A stretch of DNA of 64,000 nucleotides from NCBI GenBank assembly GCA_965219635.1, contig OZ244783.1:1240001-1304000 (forward strand). Reading direction: 5' to 3'. Shown piece by piece: positions 17,384-26,284 of the stretch. The notes beneath the pieces were generated by a model. That model was not told where the DNA came from. It saw nothing but the letters and a program-made list of their open reading frames with translations, and made no database searches. The stretch comes from JAPOXR01 sp965219635 (GTDB lineage: Bacteria > Pseudomonadota > Alphaproteobacteria > Rhodobacterales > Rhodobacteraceae). The position numbers and the translations under genes are program-made. Position 1 is the first letter of the stretch. Each line of letters opens with the position of its first letter.

Positions 17384-18751
17384 ATGAAGATTATCGTGCT
17401 TGGCGCAGGGCAGGTCGGACAACAGATCTGCAGCTATCTTTCACGGGAGGATTGCGAAGTCGCCGTAGTAGATACGGACTACGTTCCAGTGAGGCAGATT
17501 GCGGAACGACTGAATCAGACCGGAATCGTCGGGCATGCTGCGGATCCCTCCTCACTCAAGAATGCCGGAATAATGGACGCGCAGCTTCTTGTTGCTGTCA
17601 CCAGCGCTGACGAAACAAACATCGTTGCGTGCCTTATTGCCCGCAATCTCGGGTCCAGGGCGCGCACTATTGCCCGCCTGCGCAATCAGAACTTCATGGA
17701 AGGTGTCATGAGCGCGACTGGCGGTCCGATCGACACCGTGATCAATCCCGAGCGCGAGGTTGCGGAAGCGGCTGTCCGCCTGCTGGACACTCCCTCCCTA
17801 TTCGACCGGCGCAACATACTGGGAAACACAGCCATCCTTGCGGGATTGCGGCTCGAAAGAAATTGTCCGCTTCTCAACACGCCGCTGCGGCAAATGTCCG
17901 AACTCTTTACCGACTTTACTGCTGTTGTAGTGGGCTACCGGCGCAACGGCAGCCTCGTAGTGGCGGCATCTGATGATCAATTGTTTGCCGGGGATGAGGT
18001 CTATGTCTGCATGGAGCGGAAGGACCTGGAACGCACGCTCCGATTGTTTGACATGGAGGGAACACCATGTTCCCGGCTGGTGATAGTAGGCGCTGGCAGG
18101 GTCGGAATTGAAATTGCCCGTCAGCTTGACGGCCTTCCAAGGAGAACGAGTGTCAAGCTGATTGAAGTCAATAAGCATCGCGCAGAATACGCAGCCGAAA
18201 CACTTGAACGGCGGGTCATCCTGTATGGCGATGGTTTGAGCAGCGAAATTCTGGAGGAAGCCGGCATCGCATCCGCACATGCGGTGCTTGCAGTAACCCA
18301 AGACGACAAGACCAACCTGCTGGTTGCGACGAGAGCCAAGCAGATGTCGGGATCGGTGGCTGCGGTGAGCCTGGTGAATGAACCCTCGCTGGCCCCAATG
18401 ATCAACCAACTGTCCATTGACGCCATGATTGATCCCCGGGACACGACAGTTTCGTCAATATTGCCGCACATCAGAATGGGGCAGGTGACGCGCGTCGGGT
18501 TTCTGGGAGACTCCGAAGCCGAACTGGTTGAGGCGACCATTGGTGCAGATGCTCGCATCGCTGGCAAGACGATCAGGAATGCGGGGTTGCCCGAAGGCGT
18601 CATGGTTGGAGCAATCCGAAGAAAAGATGAAATACTCCGGACCCGGCCAGACACCCGGTTGAGGGAAGGCGATTCAGTAGCGTTCTTTGCCTTGTCTGGC
18701 GATGTTCAGGAACTGCTTGAGCTCTTGCGTTCCGATGAAGCTGCAGTTTGA
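17384..18751 (+). CDS. trkA: Trk potassium uptake NAD-binding subunit TrkA
   Basis: A cytosolic regulator of K+ uptake, 455 aa, built from two RCK units. Each begins with a Rossmann motif (IIVLGAGQVGQQI at residue 3 and LVIVGAGRVGIEI near residue 230) followed by a TrkA_C domain. It binds NAD(H)/ATP and gates the TrkH channel. It starts 60 bp after ntrX and overlaps trkH by 17 bp, so the ntr and trk genes probably form one transcription unit, the order seen in several alphaproteobacteria. Confidence 0.96.
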   Translation: MKIIVLGAGQVGQQICSYLSREDCEVAVVDTDYVPVRQIAERLNQTGIVGHAADPSSLKNAGIMDAQLLVAVTSADETNIVACLIARNLGSRARTIARLRNQNFMEGVMSATGGPIDTVINPEREVAEAAVRLLDTPSLFDRRNILGNTAILAGLRLERNCPLLNTPLRQMSELFTDFTAVVVGYRRNGSLVVAASDDQLFAGDEVYVCMERKDLERTLRLFDMEGTPCSRLVIVGAGRVGIEIARQLDGLPRRTSVKLIEVNKHRAEYAAETLERRVILYGDGLSSEILEEAGIASAHAVLAVTQDDKTNLLVATRAKQMSGSVAAVSLVNEPSLAPMINQLSIDAMIDPRDTTVSSILPHIRMGQVTRVGFLGDSEAELVEATIGADARIAGKTIRNAGLPEGVMVGAIRRKDEILRTRPDTRLREGDSVAFFALSGDVQELLELLRSDEAAV

Positions 18752-20228
18752 ATTTCCTGCCTTCGCAGCAGCAATCTCCATTTCTGGCGTGGCGATGTTC
18801 GGGCCCGCCGTTGCGGCATTGATTGCAGACGACCACCAGGCATCCAGATCCTTCTTCTATACGGGCCTGCTGACGGTCGTGTTTTCCGTGATCGTCGGGA
18901 TTGCCATCCAGAACTTCCGGCCAAGGCTCTCATATGTTGATCAGTTGTTTGGATTGCTGCTGACCTTCATTCTCATGCCAGTCCTGCTTGCAGCCCCTCT
19001 GGCAACTCTCGTTGATTCCGCCACTCTGCTGGACCTCTATGTGGATATGGTCTCCTGCCTCACGACAACGGGCGCTGCGGTCGCAGAGCTTTCGCCGGCG
19101 CTGGGCCGAAGTGTAGAGATCTGGCGTGCTGAAGTTGCCTGGCTGGGTGGATTCCTGATCTGGGTCGCAGCCGCCGCGATACTCGAGCCATTGTCATTGG
19201 GCGGGTTCGAGGTCGCAACCAGGCGGGTAGCGGCCCTTGACAGCACTCCACGGCGCGATCGGAGAATAGCCCGCCGCAGCCTTCAGCTACATGCCAAGAA
19301 TCTGTTGCCATGGTATCTGGGCGCAACTGCCGTGCTTTCGGTTCTTGAATTCGCCTCCGGCGCCGATGCAGTTACCGCCATTGTGCTTTCCATGTCGACG
19401 ATTTCAACCAGCGGCATCGCCCCGGCAATCCAGACGGGTTGGTTTCAGGAAGCAATCATTCTCGTTTTCCTGATATTTGCATTGTCGAGCCTGTTCGTCA
19501 CGGCCAGAGGCGCCGCATTCAGGCCGGACAGAATTTTGGGCGATCCGGAATTGAAAGTCGCGTTGCTGGTGGTGGCTGGCACTTTGGCGGCCGTACTGCT
19601 GGCAAATATTGACGTGCTGCTTGCGGCAAGAAGCACGGAAATGGGTGCTGAATGGGCCGGAGCCGTCTGGGGCAGCCTGTTCACTACAGCGTCCTTTCTG
19701 GCCACAGCCGGTTTTGAAAGCAGTTTTGTCGAGGGGAAGCTGACTTCTACGCAGTTTGGCTACCCTGCGGCAGTTCTAATCTTCCTTGCGGCGTTGGGCG
19801 GCGGTGTAGCTACGACAGCAGGCGGCATCAAGCTGCTTCGCGTATTGGCACTGGCGAGATTGAGCAACCAGGAACTTTCCCGTCTGGTCTATCCGTCCAC
19901 AGTGGCGGCGTCCCCTGGTATTGGCCGAGAACTCAAGGTTAGCGGGCAGGAATTCGCATGGATTGCGTTCGTTGTCTTCTGCGTGACTGCCGCATTCCTT
20001 TTGCTGGCGTTCGCAGCATCTGGATTGTCTTTCACTGAAGCAGCCGTCGTCTCGTTTGCTTCGCTTTCCACAACAGGCCCCTTGGCGAAGAGCGTACTTG
20101 GACCTGGCTTCAACTATTGGGACTTGGGGGGAGGGGCCAAATGCCTGCTTGCCACGGCAATGATCCTCGGGCGGCTTGAGTTCTTGACGGTCATTGCACT
20201 GTTCAACCCGGCACTCTGGCGGGCGTAA
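18735..20228 (+). CDS. trkH: Trk potassium uptake channel subunit TrkH
   Basis: An inner-membrane K+ channel of 497 aa. Four pore repeats are visible through their filter motifs: CLTTTGAAV, STISTSGIAP, FLATAGFES and SLSTTGPLA. The intramembrane loop region reads GGGVATTAGGIKLLRVLAL. ATG 18735 (MKLQFEFPAF) lies within the trkA end; the frame is open 48 bp upstream but inside trkA. With TrkA it forms a complete uptake system. Hfq follows after a 130-bp spacer containing a small hairpin. Confidence 0.95.
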   Translation: MKLQFEFPAFAAAISISGVAMFGPAVAALIADDHQASRSFFYTGLLTVVFSVIVGIAIQNFRPRLSYVDQLFGLLLTFILMPVLLAAPLATLVDSATLLDLYVDMVSCLTTTGAAVAELSPALGRSVEIWRAEVAWLGGFLIWVAAAAILEPLSLGGFEVATRRVAALDSTPRRDRRIARRSLQLHAKNLLPWYLGATAVLSVLEFASGADAVTAIVLSMSTISTSGIAPAIQTGWFQEAIILVFLIFALSSLFVTARGAAFRPDRILGDPELKVALLVVAGTLAAVLLANIDVLLAARSTEMGAEWAGAVWGSLFTTASFLATAGFESSFVEGKLTSTQFGYPAAVLIFLAALGGGVATTAGGIKLLRVLALARLSNQELSRLVYPSTVAASPGIGRELKVSGQEFAWIAFVVFCVTAAFLLLAFAASGLSFTEAAVVSFASLSTTGPLAKSVLGPGFNYWDLGGGAKCLLATAMILGRLEFLTVIALFNPALWRA

Positions 20229-20300
20229 GCGGCGGTTTCATGCACGTGAAATCAAGAGGTTGGGCGTGCGGTAAACGCACACGGCGGGCACAACACCGGT

Positions 20301-20323
20301 AGACAGGCATTGATGCCCTGTCT
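20301..20323 (+). promoter_or_regulatory. stem-loop in trkH-hfq spacer
   Basis: Arms AGACA and TGTCT enclose GGCAT and ATGCC, with one bulged C and a two-base loop, 40 bp before the hfq start. There is no T-run after it, so it is not a clear terminator. It may be part of the hfq leader; Hfq is known to control its own translation in other bacteria. The role is inferred. Confidence 0.3.
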
Positions 20324-20362
20324 AATAGGGCTTGCACGAGCAGAAAAACCCGGGGCACGAAC

Positions 20363-20620
20363 ATGGCAGCCGACAAAGGCAACTTGCAGGACGCTTTCTT
20401 GAATTCCGCCCGGAAGTCCAAAAGCAGCGTCACCATTTTTCTGGTCAGCGGGGTCAAGCTGTCCGGGATCATCACATGGTTCGACAATTACTGCGTGTTG
20501 CTGAAGCGGGATAACGTATCGCAACTCGTTTATAAGCATGCAATTTCGACAATCATGCCTGTAGGTCCGCTGGAATTGAGGGACGGTGCCAGCAACGAAG
20601 AGAATCCACTTCAACTTTAG
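20363..20620 (+). CDS. hfq: RNA chaperone Hfq
   Basis: An 85-aa Sm-like protein whose hexamer pairs small RNAs with mRNAs. Sm1 (VTIFLVSGVKLSGIITWFDN) and the Sm2 signature YKHAISTIMP are intact, and NLQDAFLN gives the proximal-face Gln-Asp residues. The C-terminal tail is short, as is normal for alphaproteobacteria. It follows trkH at the end of the ntr-trk cluster. The usual next gene, hflX, is absent. Confidence 0.97.
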   Translation: MAADKGNLQDAFLNSARKSKSSVTIFLVSGVKLSGIITWFDNYCVLLKRDNVSQLVYKHAISTIMPVGPLELRDGASNEENPLQL

Positions 20621-20986
20621 GATCTTTGCGCACAGGTCGAGGATGAGCATATTGGGGCCGGGGTTGGCGCACGAAAACTGCCTTGGCACCCGTTGAACAG
20701 AGCAGTACGAAACACGCAATCAGGCTTCAGTCTTGTGTGCGTTGCCAACAAGGGCGCCCTCCCGAGAGAACTCCCTTTAACCGTGTTGCAGCGCTCAGGA
20801 ACATTCCTTGAGGAGGTTGGCAGGGTTATGCTTCCTGTAGCCGCAAACCAGACATCCGAGTTGAATGGGCAGTCTGCATGAACTCCTTGAATGTGGGCAT
20901 GCACCGACAATACACATTTCTTCTCATGAGGGTGCGAGCGCCGTCGCAGGGATCAAGATTCATCACAGGGACCGGCCCCTGGCAGC
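20621..20986. other. gene-free gap after hfq
   Basis: About 365 bp between convergent hfq and the acylase gene. Only short overlapping ORFs are present, none recognisable. I see no strong terminator hairpin and no RNA gene signature. Where hflX often stands in related genomes there is nothing here. Confidence 0.55.
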
Positions 20987-23452
20987 TCAGTTCACCGGCT
21001 CCAGGATAGTAGTACCGACACCGGAGGAACGGGCATATTCCGGGTCAAGTGACATGACGATATAGTCGCCGTTACGCCACAAGGCGCCGAGATCATCATA
21101 GTGCCGTGAAAGGGGATGACCGCTCTGCCCGGTTGAAATGATGAAGGACGACGCGTCCGGTTCCGAGAAGTCATAAACGCCGCGATAACCCGACCCGTGA
21201 ACACTCGAATACGGTGAATTCTCTGTACCAGCGTAGGTGCCACGATTCAGAGTGAATTCCCCCCCAGATGTCGACTGGCGTATATTGACCAGCCAGGAGA
21301 GCGTTCCAAACCTGCCCAAGACAGGGTGATCATGGTGGGCACGATGGGCATTGCCCCAACGCCAGTTCTGCATGTTCTCGCCATGGCTGGCGGCGAGGTT
21401 GGCCAACGCTTCGTCGAGCGCAAGGGTGGCGATTTCCTCACAGGATTCCCGGTCGGTGGTCTGCCTGATATCGCACCAAGCTGAAGCTCCATCGACATCA
21501 CGGAATACCCTTTCGATGAAGAGCGGGTCCGGCCGGCTGAATTGATCCGCCAGAGTCCCGAGATCGTCCTGTGTGAGCAGTTTCTGGACCGCATTGGTCC
21601 ACGCAGCGTATATCAGCGGTTCCGGCCGGTGCTCGTCCATGCGGCCATTCCATTCGCGCAGCAGGTTAATCGCTTCGTTGCGGGCATTGACTTCGGGATC
21701 CTGGGAAGGACGGTCAGCGACATGCCATGACTCGCGTCCCAACAGGGCGCTGATGGTCCGCGCCGCATAGGAAACGGTATCCAGCTGAATTGCCTTGAAC
21801 CCGTCCCTGGTGAATACATTGCTCTCAAGCAACAGGAGTCTCAGGCGTTCGATGCGCTGGCTGTCTCCCCAATAATGGCTGACATGTTCAGGAAACGGGC
21901 GATCTGTCAGCTTGTTGTTGGTGTTGGCCAACAGGCCGCTTGCCGGGTTCCGGATTCTGGGCAGTTCCTCGTAGGCGATCGCTCCCTGCCAACGGTTCCG
22001 GTGCTTCCAGCCAGGTGCGGGGGATATGCCTCTGGTTTCATGAAACAGGTGCCGGCGCGGCGCTGTGCCGAGAGTTTGCATGACGATCTCATCACTGCTG
22101 GCAAGAAACAGGTTGAGTGATGGGGCTTGCACCAGTCTGACCGCTTCCAGCGCCTCGTCAATGGTCGCGGATTTCATCAACCCGAGCACGCCGGTCAAGG
22201 TTGTGTCGGCAGGGTTGAGTGCGGTCCAAGCCAGACTGGCGACATGATCTTCCGGAAGAATGCTATCCAGGTCAAAATACCTGCCGGGGATCACGGGACC
22301 ATTTTCGGTCCACAGCGCTTCGATCACCAAGGGCGATTCATCTTTTACATCAATTACTTCGTTCTTTGTTCTGAAAGGCCGGTAGCCTGCCGGCGTCAGG
22401 TAAAGGCCGTCATCCGTGGGGTCGAGCCTCTCGATCATGATGTCCTGATCGTCCAGATAAGACGACGTCACGCCCCAACCAAGTTCCGCAGACCGGCCCG
22501 CAATCATTGCCGGGATCCCGGGAATGGTCGCCCCGATAATTCCGCCAGAAGAGAGTTCGAGCCGGGCAAGCATCCAGATTGACGGAGCCGTGAACCGCAG
22601 GTGCGGATCATTGGCAAGCAACGAGCCACCAGCGGCTGATTTGTCCGGAGCAGCGGCCCAAGCGTTGGATGCGCCGCCTGATGCTCCTGCAAGTGGCCCC
22701 GACGGATGGATCGTTCCCGAAACTGCGGGGGTATGGAGGTTGAGTGTTGTACCTCCTGACGCTGTGGTCCTGCTCGCCAGGTCAGGCGCGACCATTCTTG
22801 GAACTTCAGGCATCAGATCGGCCAGGCGTTCGGGTGAAACTGCCGCTTCAGCCCGCGCCCTCAGGATCTCGTTTCTTGCATGAACAGTCAGCTCATATGC
22901 CTGCAAATTCATGATGGCGAGGCTGTCAAACGGCCGCCATGGCCTCAATTCAAAGTCGAACAACAGCAATTCCGGGGCACCGGCGTTGAACAGGCTGTTA
23001 TCGATCACCTTCAGCCATTCATTGACGCCAGCTGCGTAACCATCAAGCGCTGCCTTGGTCCAGGCGTCCTGAACTTCGTACGAGGACACGGCCAGCCCGT
23101 TCATGTCCAGGCGGCGCATCAACTCGTCCGAAGTCAGTGTCTGGCTGCCGAATACCTCGGACAAGCGGCCTTGCACCATCTGCCGGAAGATCAGCATTTG
23201 CCAGAGCCGGTCCTGCGCGTGAGCGAATCCCAGACCAAAGAAGACATCTTGGTCGGTGTCGCCAAAGATATGAGGAACCCCGTGCCTGTCCCTGACGATT
23301 TGAACCGGACCAGTGACGCCATCCACGCGGTGGGTTGCCGAATAGTCGGGAATTGACCTCGTCAGCAGGAAATAGGTCCCTCCAAACAGCAACAAGGCAC
23401 CGGCAAGTATCGCCAGGAATGCGCGCAGAATCCACTTGAAGATTGTTAGCAA
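20987..23452 (-). CDS. penicillin acylase family (Ntn-hydrolase) amidase
   Basis: An 821-aa S45-family precursor. The N-terminus has a hydrophobic anchor or signal segment (residues 9-30). The alpha chain holds VRDRHGVPHIFGDTDQDVFFGLGFAHAQDRLWQM. Self-cleavage is expected before Ser262 in GGASNAWAAAP, where the family usually has Gly-Ser-Asn and this protein has Ala-Ser-Asn. The beta chain contains LANDPHL and IGATIPGIPAMIAGR. These periplasmic enzymes cleave amides such as penicillin G or acyl-homoserine lactones; the substrate is not predictable. Start is TTG 23452 with GGAGG 8-9 nt upstream. It is divergent from the dehydrogenase gene. Confidence 0.92.
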   Translation of the reverse strand: MLTIFKWILRAFLAILAGALLLFGGTYFLLTRSIPDYSATHRVDGVTGPVQIVRDRHGVPHIFGDTDQDVFFGLGFAHAQDRLWQMLIFRQMVQGRLSEVFGSQTLTSDELMRRLDMNGLAVSSYEVQDAWTKAALDGYAAGVNEWLKVIDNSLFNAGAPELLLFDFELRPWRPFDSLAIMNLQAYELTVHARNEILRARAEAAVSPERLADLMPEVPRMVAPDLASRTTASGGTTLNLHTPAVSGTIHPSGPLAGASGGASNAWAAAPDKSAAGGSLLANDPHLRFTAPSIWMLARLELSSGGIIGATIPGIPAMIAGRSAELGWGVTSSYLDDQDIMIERLDPTDDGLYLTPAGYRPFRTKNEVIDVKDESPLVIEALWTENGPVIPGRYFDLDSILPEDHVASLAWTALNPADTTLTGVLGLMKSATIDEALEAVRLVQAPSLNLFLASSDEIVMQTLGTAPRRHLFHETRGISPAPGWKHRNRWQGAIAYEELPRIRNPASGLLANTNNKLTDRPFPEHVSHYWGDSQRIERLRLLLLESNVFTRDGFKAIQLDTVSYAARTISALLGRESWHVADRPSQDPEVNARNEAINLLREWNGRMDEHRPEPLIYAAWTNAVQKLLTQDDLGTLADQFSRPDPLFIERVFRDVDGASAWCDIRQTTDRESCEEIATLALDEALANLAASHGENMQNWRWGNAHRAHHDHPVLGRFGTLSWLVNIRQSTSGGEFTLNRGTYAGTENSPYSSVHGSGYRGVYDFSEPDASSFIISTGQSGHPLSRHYDDLGALWRNGDYIVMSLDPEYARSSGVGTTILEPVN

Positions 23453-23533
23453 GTTGGAAGCCCTCCGGCATGGAGTCTGCAGTTGAACTCGTTTACACGT
23501 CGAGCGCCTTCACAGAAACAAAAGGAACCGAAA

Positions 23534-24418
23534 ATGGCAAGAGTGGCTTTTCTGGGTCTTGGCGTCATGGGATATCCTATGGCCGGGCATTTGGCGTCCA
23601 ATGGCCACGAAGTGACCGTCTACAACAGAACGGCTTCGAAGGCGCAAGACTGGGTAGCGCAGCACAAGGGATCCAGTGCGCCCACTCCAGCGGAAGCGGC
23701 AAGCCGGTCCGAAATCGTCTTTGCCTGTGTCGGTAACGATAACGATCTGCGTTCGGTCTGTCTTGGAACCGATGGTGCATTCAGCGGTATGGAGCGCGGC
23801 TCCGCATTTGTGGATCACACGACGGTCTCCGCATCGGTAACGCGGGAATTGTCAGGTGAAGCGGAAACTATCGGCGTGCAGTTTGTTGATGCGCCGGTTT
23901 CGGGAGGCCAGGCCGGGGCCGAGAACGGCGCATTGTCTATCATGTGCGGCGGCCCGGAAGACGCGTTCGCACGCGCCGAACCGGTCATGGACGCCTACGC
24001 CCGCATTTGCCGGCGGCTTGGTGGCAGCGGTTCCGGACAATTGGCCAAAATGGTGAATCAGATATGCATCGCCGGATTGGTCCAGGGACTCTCGGAGGGG
24101 CTCCATTTCGCAGAAAAGGTAGGCCTTGACGGAAAGGAAGTCGTCGAGGTGATCAAGCTCGGCGCAGCAGGTTCTTGGCAAATGGAAAACCGCTATTCGA
24201 CCATGCTGGATGGCGAGTTCGAATTCGGGTTTGCAGTTGACTGGATGCGCAAGGATCTTGGCATCTGCCTTTCGGCTGCTGATGAGGCGGGCGCATCGCT
24301 GCCGGTCACAGCGCTTGTGGATCAGTTCTACAAGGACGTTCAGAGGTTGGGCGGGTCCCGGTGGGACACATCCAGCCTTATCCAGAGGTTGCGCGCGGTG
24401 GATGCCGCGGGCCAGTAG
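23534..24418 (+). CDS. NAD(P)-dependent beta-hydroxyacid dehydrogenase (HIBADH family)
   Basis: A 294-aa member of the 3-hydroxyisobutyrate/tartronate semialdehyde reductase family. The N-terminal Rossmann motif is FLGLGVMGYPMAGHL, the substrate-binding signature FVDAPVSGGQAGAENG, and the catalytic lysine lies in GQLAKMVNQICIAG. Start ATG 23534 is preceded by AAAGGAA. It is divergent from the acylase gene across 80 bp. The stop codon sits in the loop of a perfect 10-bp hairpin. The exact substrate (3-hydroxyisobutyrate, tartronate semialdehyde, glyoxylate or similar) cannot be settled by sequence alone. Confidence 0.92.
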   Translation: MARVAFLGLGVMGYPMAGHLASNGHEVTVYNRTASKAQDWVAQHKGSSAPTPAEAASRSEIVFACVGNDNDLRSVCLGTDGAFSGMERGSAFVDHTTVSASVTRELSGEAETIGVQFVDAPVSGGQAGAENGALSIMCGGPEDAFARAEPVMDAYARICRRLGGSGSGQLAKMVNQICIAGLVQGLSEGLHFAEKVGLDGKEVVEVIKLGAAGSWQMENRYSTMLDGEFEFGFAVDWMRKDLGICLSAADEAGASLPVTALVDQFYKDVQRLGGSRWDTSSLIQRLRAVDAAGQ

Positions 24419-24428
24419 CCGCGGCATC
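24401..24428. terminator. perfect hairpin spanning the dehydrogenase stop codon
   Basis: Arms GATGCCGCGG (24401-24410) and CCGCGGCATC (24419-24428) match perfectly around an 8-base loop that contains the TAG stop. It lies between two convergent genes. No T-run follows on either strand, so it is better seen as a stabilising or pausing hairpin than as a classical terminator. Confidence 0.5.
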
Positions 24429-24447
24429 CTCTAGAGTGTGGAACAGT

Positions 24448-25014
24448 TCACGCAGTGATGCGCGTGTATTTCGTTCCCTCAAGCGATGCGCCAATGTGCA
24501 GGCCAGCGGCGCCAAAGATCATCCCGGCGACATCGGCTCTGCGTGTGATCGTATCCACCCGGTGAAGTTCCGAGTCATCGACGATCAGGAACGACATTTC
24601 GGCGCCGAATTTCCATCCCTCGGACGTGCGGAACTTCTCGAGCGAGTTCGCGTTCAAGAAGAACAGTACCGAGGAATATTGCTGGGCGCTGAACTGGAAG
24701 CCGTAGTTGAACTGAACTGAACTGTAATAGTCAACAGTCTGGTCCTTGACGCGCAGGACACCTTCGCCGAAGGCGCCACCGAGCAAAAATGCGCCCTTGG
24801 TGACCAGTGGCATGATCAACATGCCGCTTGACAGTTCAATGAGTTCTGCCGACGGAGGGACGCTTGCCCGCAAGAACTGCAACGCCGTGTTGGCCCTGCT
24901 GTCCAGTTCCTGAAATCGGCTTATGTTGGATTGTCCAAGGCTCGCTTGGGGCGCGCCTGCGCATGCAGCCGCAACAGCACCCGTCACGAACCCGCGACGT
25001 GTAACGGTAACCAT
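24448..25014 (-). CDS. Tat-exported SYLF (Ysc84-type) lipid-binding domain protein
   Basis: A 188-aa protein beginning MVTVTRRGFVTGAVAAA, a twin-arginine-like signal with likely cleavage near QASLGQ. The mature part is a SYLF domain: MPLVTKGAFLLGGAFGEGVL, then YYSSVQFNYGFQFSAQQYSSVLFFLN and FGAEMSF. SYLF domains bind phosphoinositides in eukaryotes; the bacterial role is unknown, possibly envelope lipid binding. ATG 25014 is preferred because it begins the signal; the frame is open upstream to hemB. It follows hemB by 158 bp on the same strand and may have its own promoter. Confidence 0.85.
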   Translation of the reverse strand: MVTVTRRGFVTGAVAAACAGAPQASLGQSNISRFQELDSRANTALQFLRASVPPSAELIELSSGMLIMPLVTKGAFLLGGAFGEGVLRVKDQTVDYYSSVQFNYGFQFSAQQYSSVLFFLNANSLEKFRTSEGWKFGAEMSFLIVDDSELHRVDTITRRADVAGMIFGAAGLHIGASLEGTKYTRITA

Positions 25015-25172
25015 TATTGATTTCCTTCTGCCAGTTGGTTCTTGCCTGTGGCTGGCAGCATACAACAATTTGCGGCGCTTGTCACCTACTTTAACAAGGC
25101 TCCTGTCAAAGCCGGATGGGAAGGTCGCCGGAGCGCATGAGGCGGTGACCAATTGAGGAGGCCAGAAAGGCT

Positions 25173-26171
25173 TCAACCGGCCTTCAACAATCTTGCAGCA
25201 ACCGGGGCAAAATAGGTGAGGACTCCATTGCAGCCAGCGCGCTTGAATGCAGTCAGCGACTCCAGAATTGCCTTTTCCCGATCAATCCAGCCGTTGGCGG
25301 CAGCGGCTTCAATCATCGCGTATTCTCCGGACACCTGGTAGGCAAAGGTGGGTACCCTGAACTCGTTCCGGACCCTGCGTACGATGTCGAGATAAGGGAG
25401 ACCGGGTTTGACCATTACCGCGTCGGCACCTTCCGACAGGTCCCGCTGGATCATCCGCAGCGCTTCGTCGGAATTGGCGTAGTCGAGTTGATAGGATTTC
25501 TTGTCGCCTTTGAGAGAGCCAGAGGATTTGATTGCATCGCGGAAAGGGCCGTAGAAGGCTGACGCAAACTTTGCAGAATAGGACATGATGGCAACCGGCC
25601 CATGCCCCTGGTTCTCAAGTTCCGCACGTATCTTCCCGACACGCCCATCCATCATGTCGGAGGGCCCAAGCACATCGGCACCGGCTTCGGCATGACAGAG
25701 TGCCTGCTTTACAAGGCACTCAAGCGTCTCGTCGTTCAGGATTTGCCCATTGCGGTAGAGGCCGTCATGACCATCGGAATTGTATGGGTCCAACGCAACA
25801 TCCAGCATCATCGGCATATCAGGCAGTTGCTCCCGAATGGCGCGCACCGCCCGATTGGCAAGATTGTCGGGGTTCCAGGCCTCCTCGCAGTCGCGTGACT
25901 TCCGTCTCTCGTCTACCTGGGGAAAGAGGGCGATCAGCGGGATTCCCAGTTCATTGGCTTCCGCAGCTCTTTCAGTGGCGAGGTCAACGCTCACCACATC
26001 CACTCCCGGCATTGACATAACCGGGTCCGACCTGTTTTCCCCCTGCTGGACGAATATCGGCCAAATCAAGTCGGATACGGAGAGCACATGTTCGCCCACC
26101 AACCTGCGCAGGGGAGCGCTTCGCCGCCACCTCCTTGGCCGATTGAAGGGAAATGGAGCCATTCCAGTCAT
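25173..26171 (-). CDS. hemB: delta-aminolevulinic acid dehydratase, Mg-type
   Basis: HemB condenses two 5-aminolevulinates to porphobilinogen in tetrapyrrole synthesis. At 332 aa it has normal length. The Schiff-base lysines are in SYSAKFASAFYGPFRD and AVMVKPGLPYLD. The metal loop reads DVALDPYNSDGHDGL: the three cysteines of zinc enzymes are replaced by aspartates, the pattern of Mg-dependent enzymes in alphaproteobacteria. ATG 26171 has AGGAGG 7 nt before it, which decides the start over the longer frame. It is divergent from mfd across 113 bp. Confidence 0.97.
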   Translation of the reverse strand: MTGMAPFPFNRPRRWRRSAPLRRLVGEHVLSVSDLIWPIFVQQGENRSDPVMSMPGVDVVSVDLATERAAEANELGIPLIALFPQVDERRKSRDCEEAWNPDNLANRAVRAIREQLPDMPMMLDVALDPYNSDGHDGLYRNGQILNDETLECLVKQALCHAEAGADVLGPSDMMDGRVGKIRAELENQGHGPVAIMSYSAKFASAFYGPFRDAIKSSGSLKGDKKSYQLDYANSDEALRMIQRDLSEGADAVMVKPGLPYLDIVRRVRNEFRVPTFAYQVSGEYAMIEAAAANGWIDREKAILESLTAFKRAGCNGVLTYFAPVAARLLKAG

Positions 26172-26284
26172 TTCTTTGCCTCCTGTATGCAAGGTCATTG
26201 TACTGCCTTGCCAGTTGGTTGTCCTGCAAACGGCTACCAGAGGGCAGACAATGAAACATGCGGTTCCTGCATGGCGGTTTCCCG

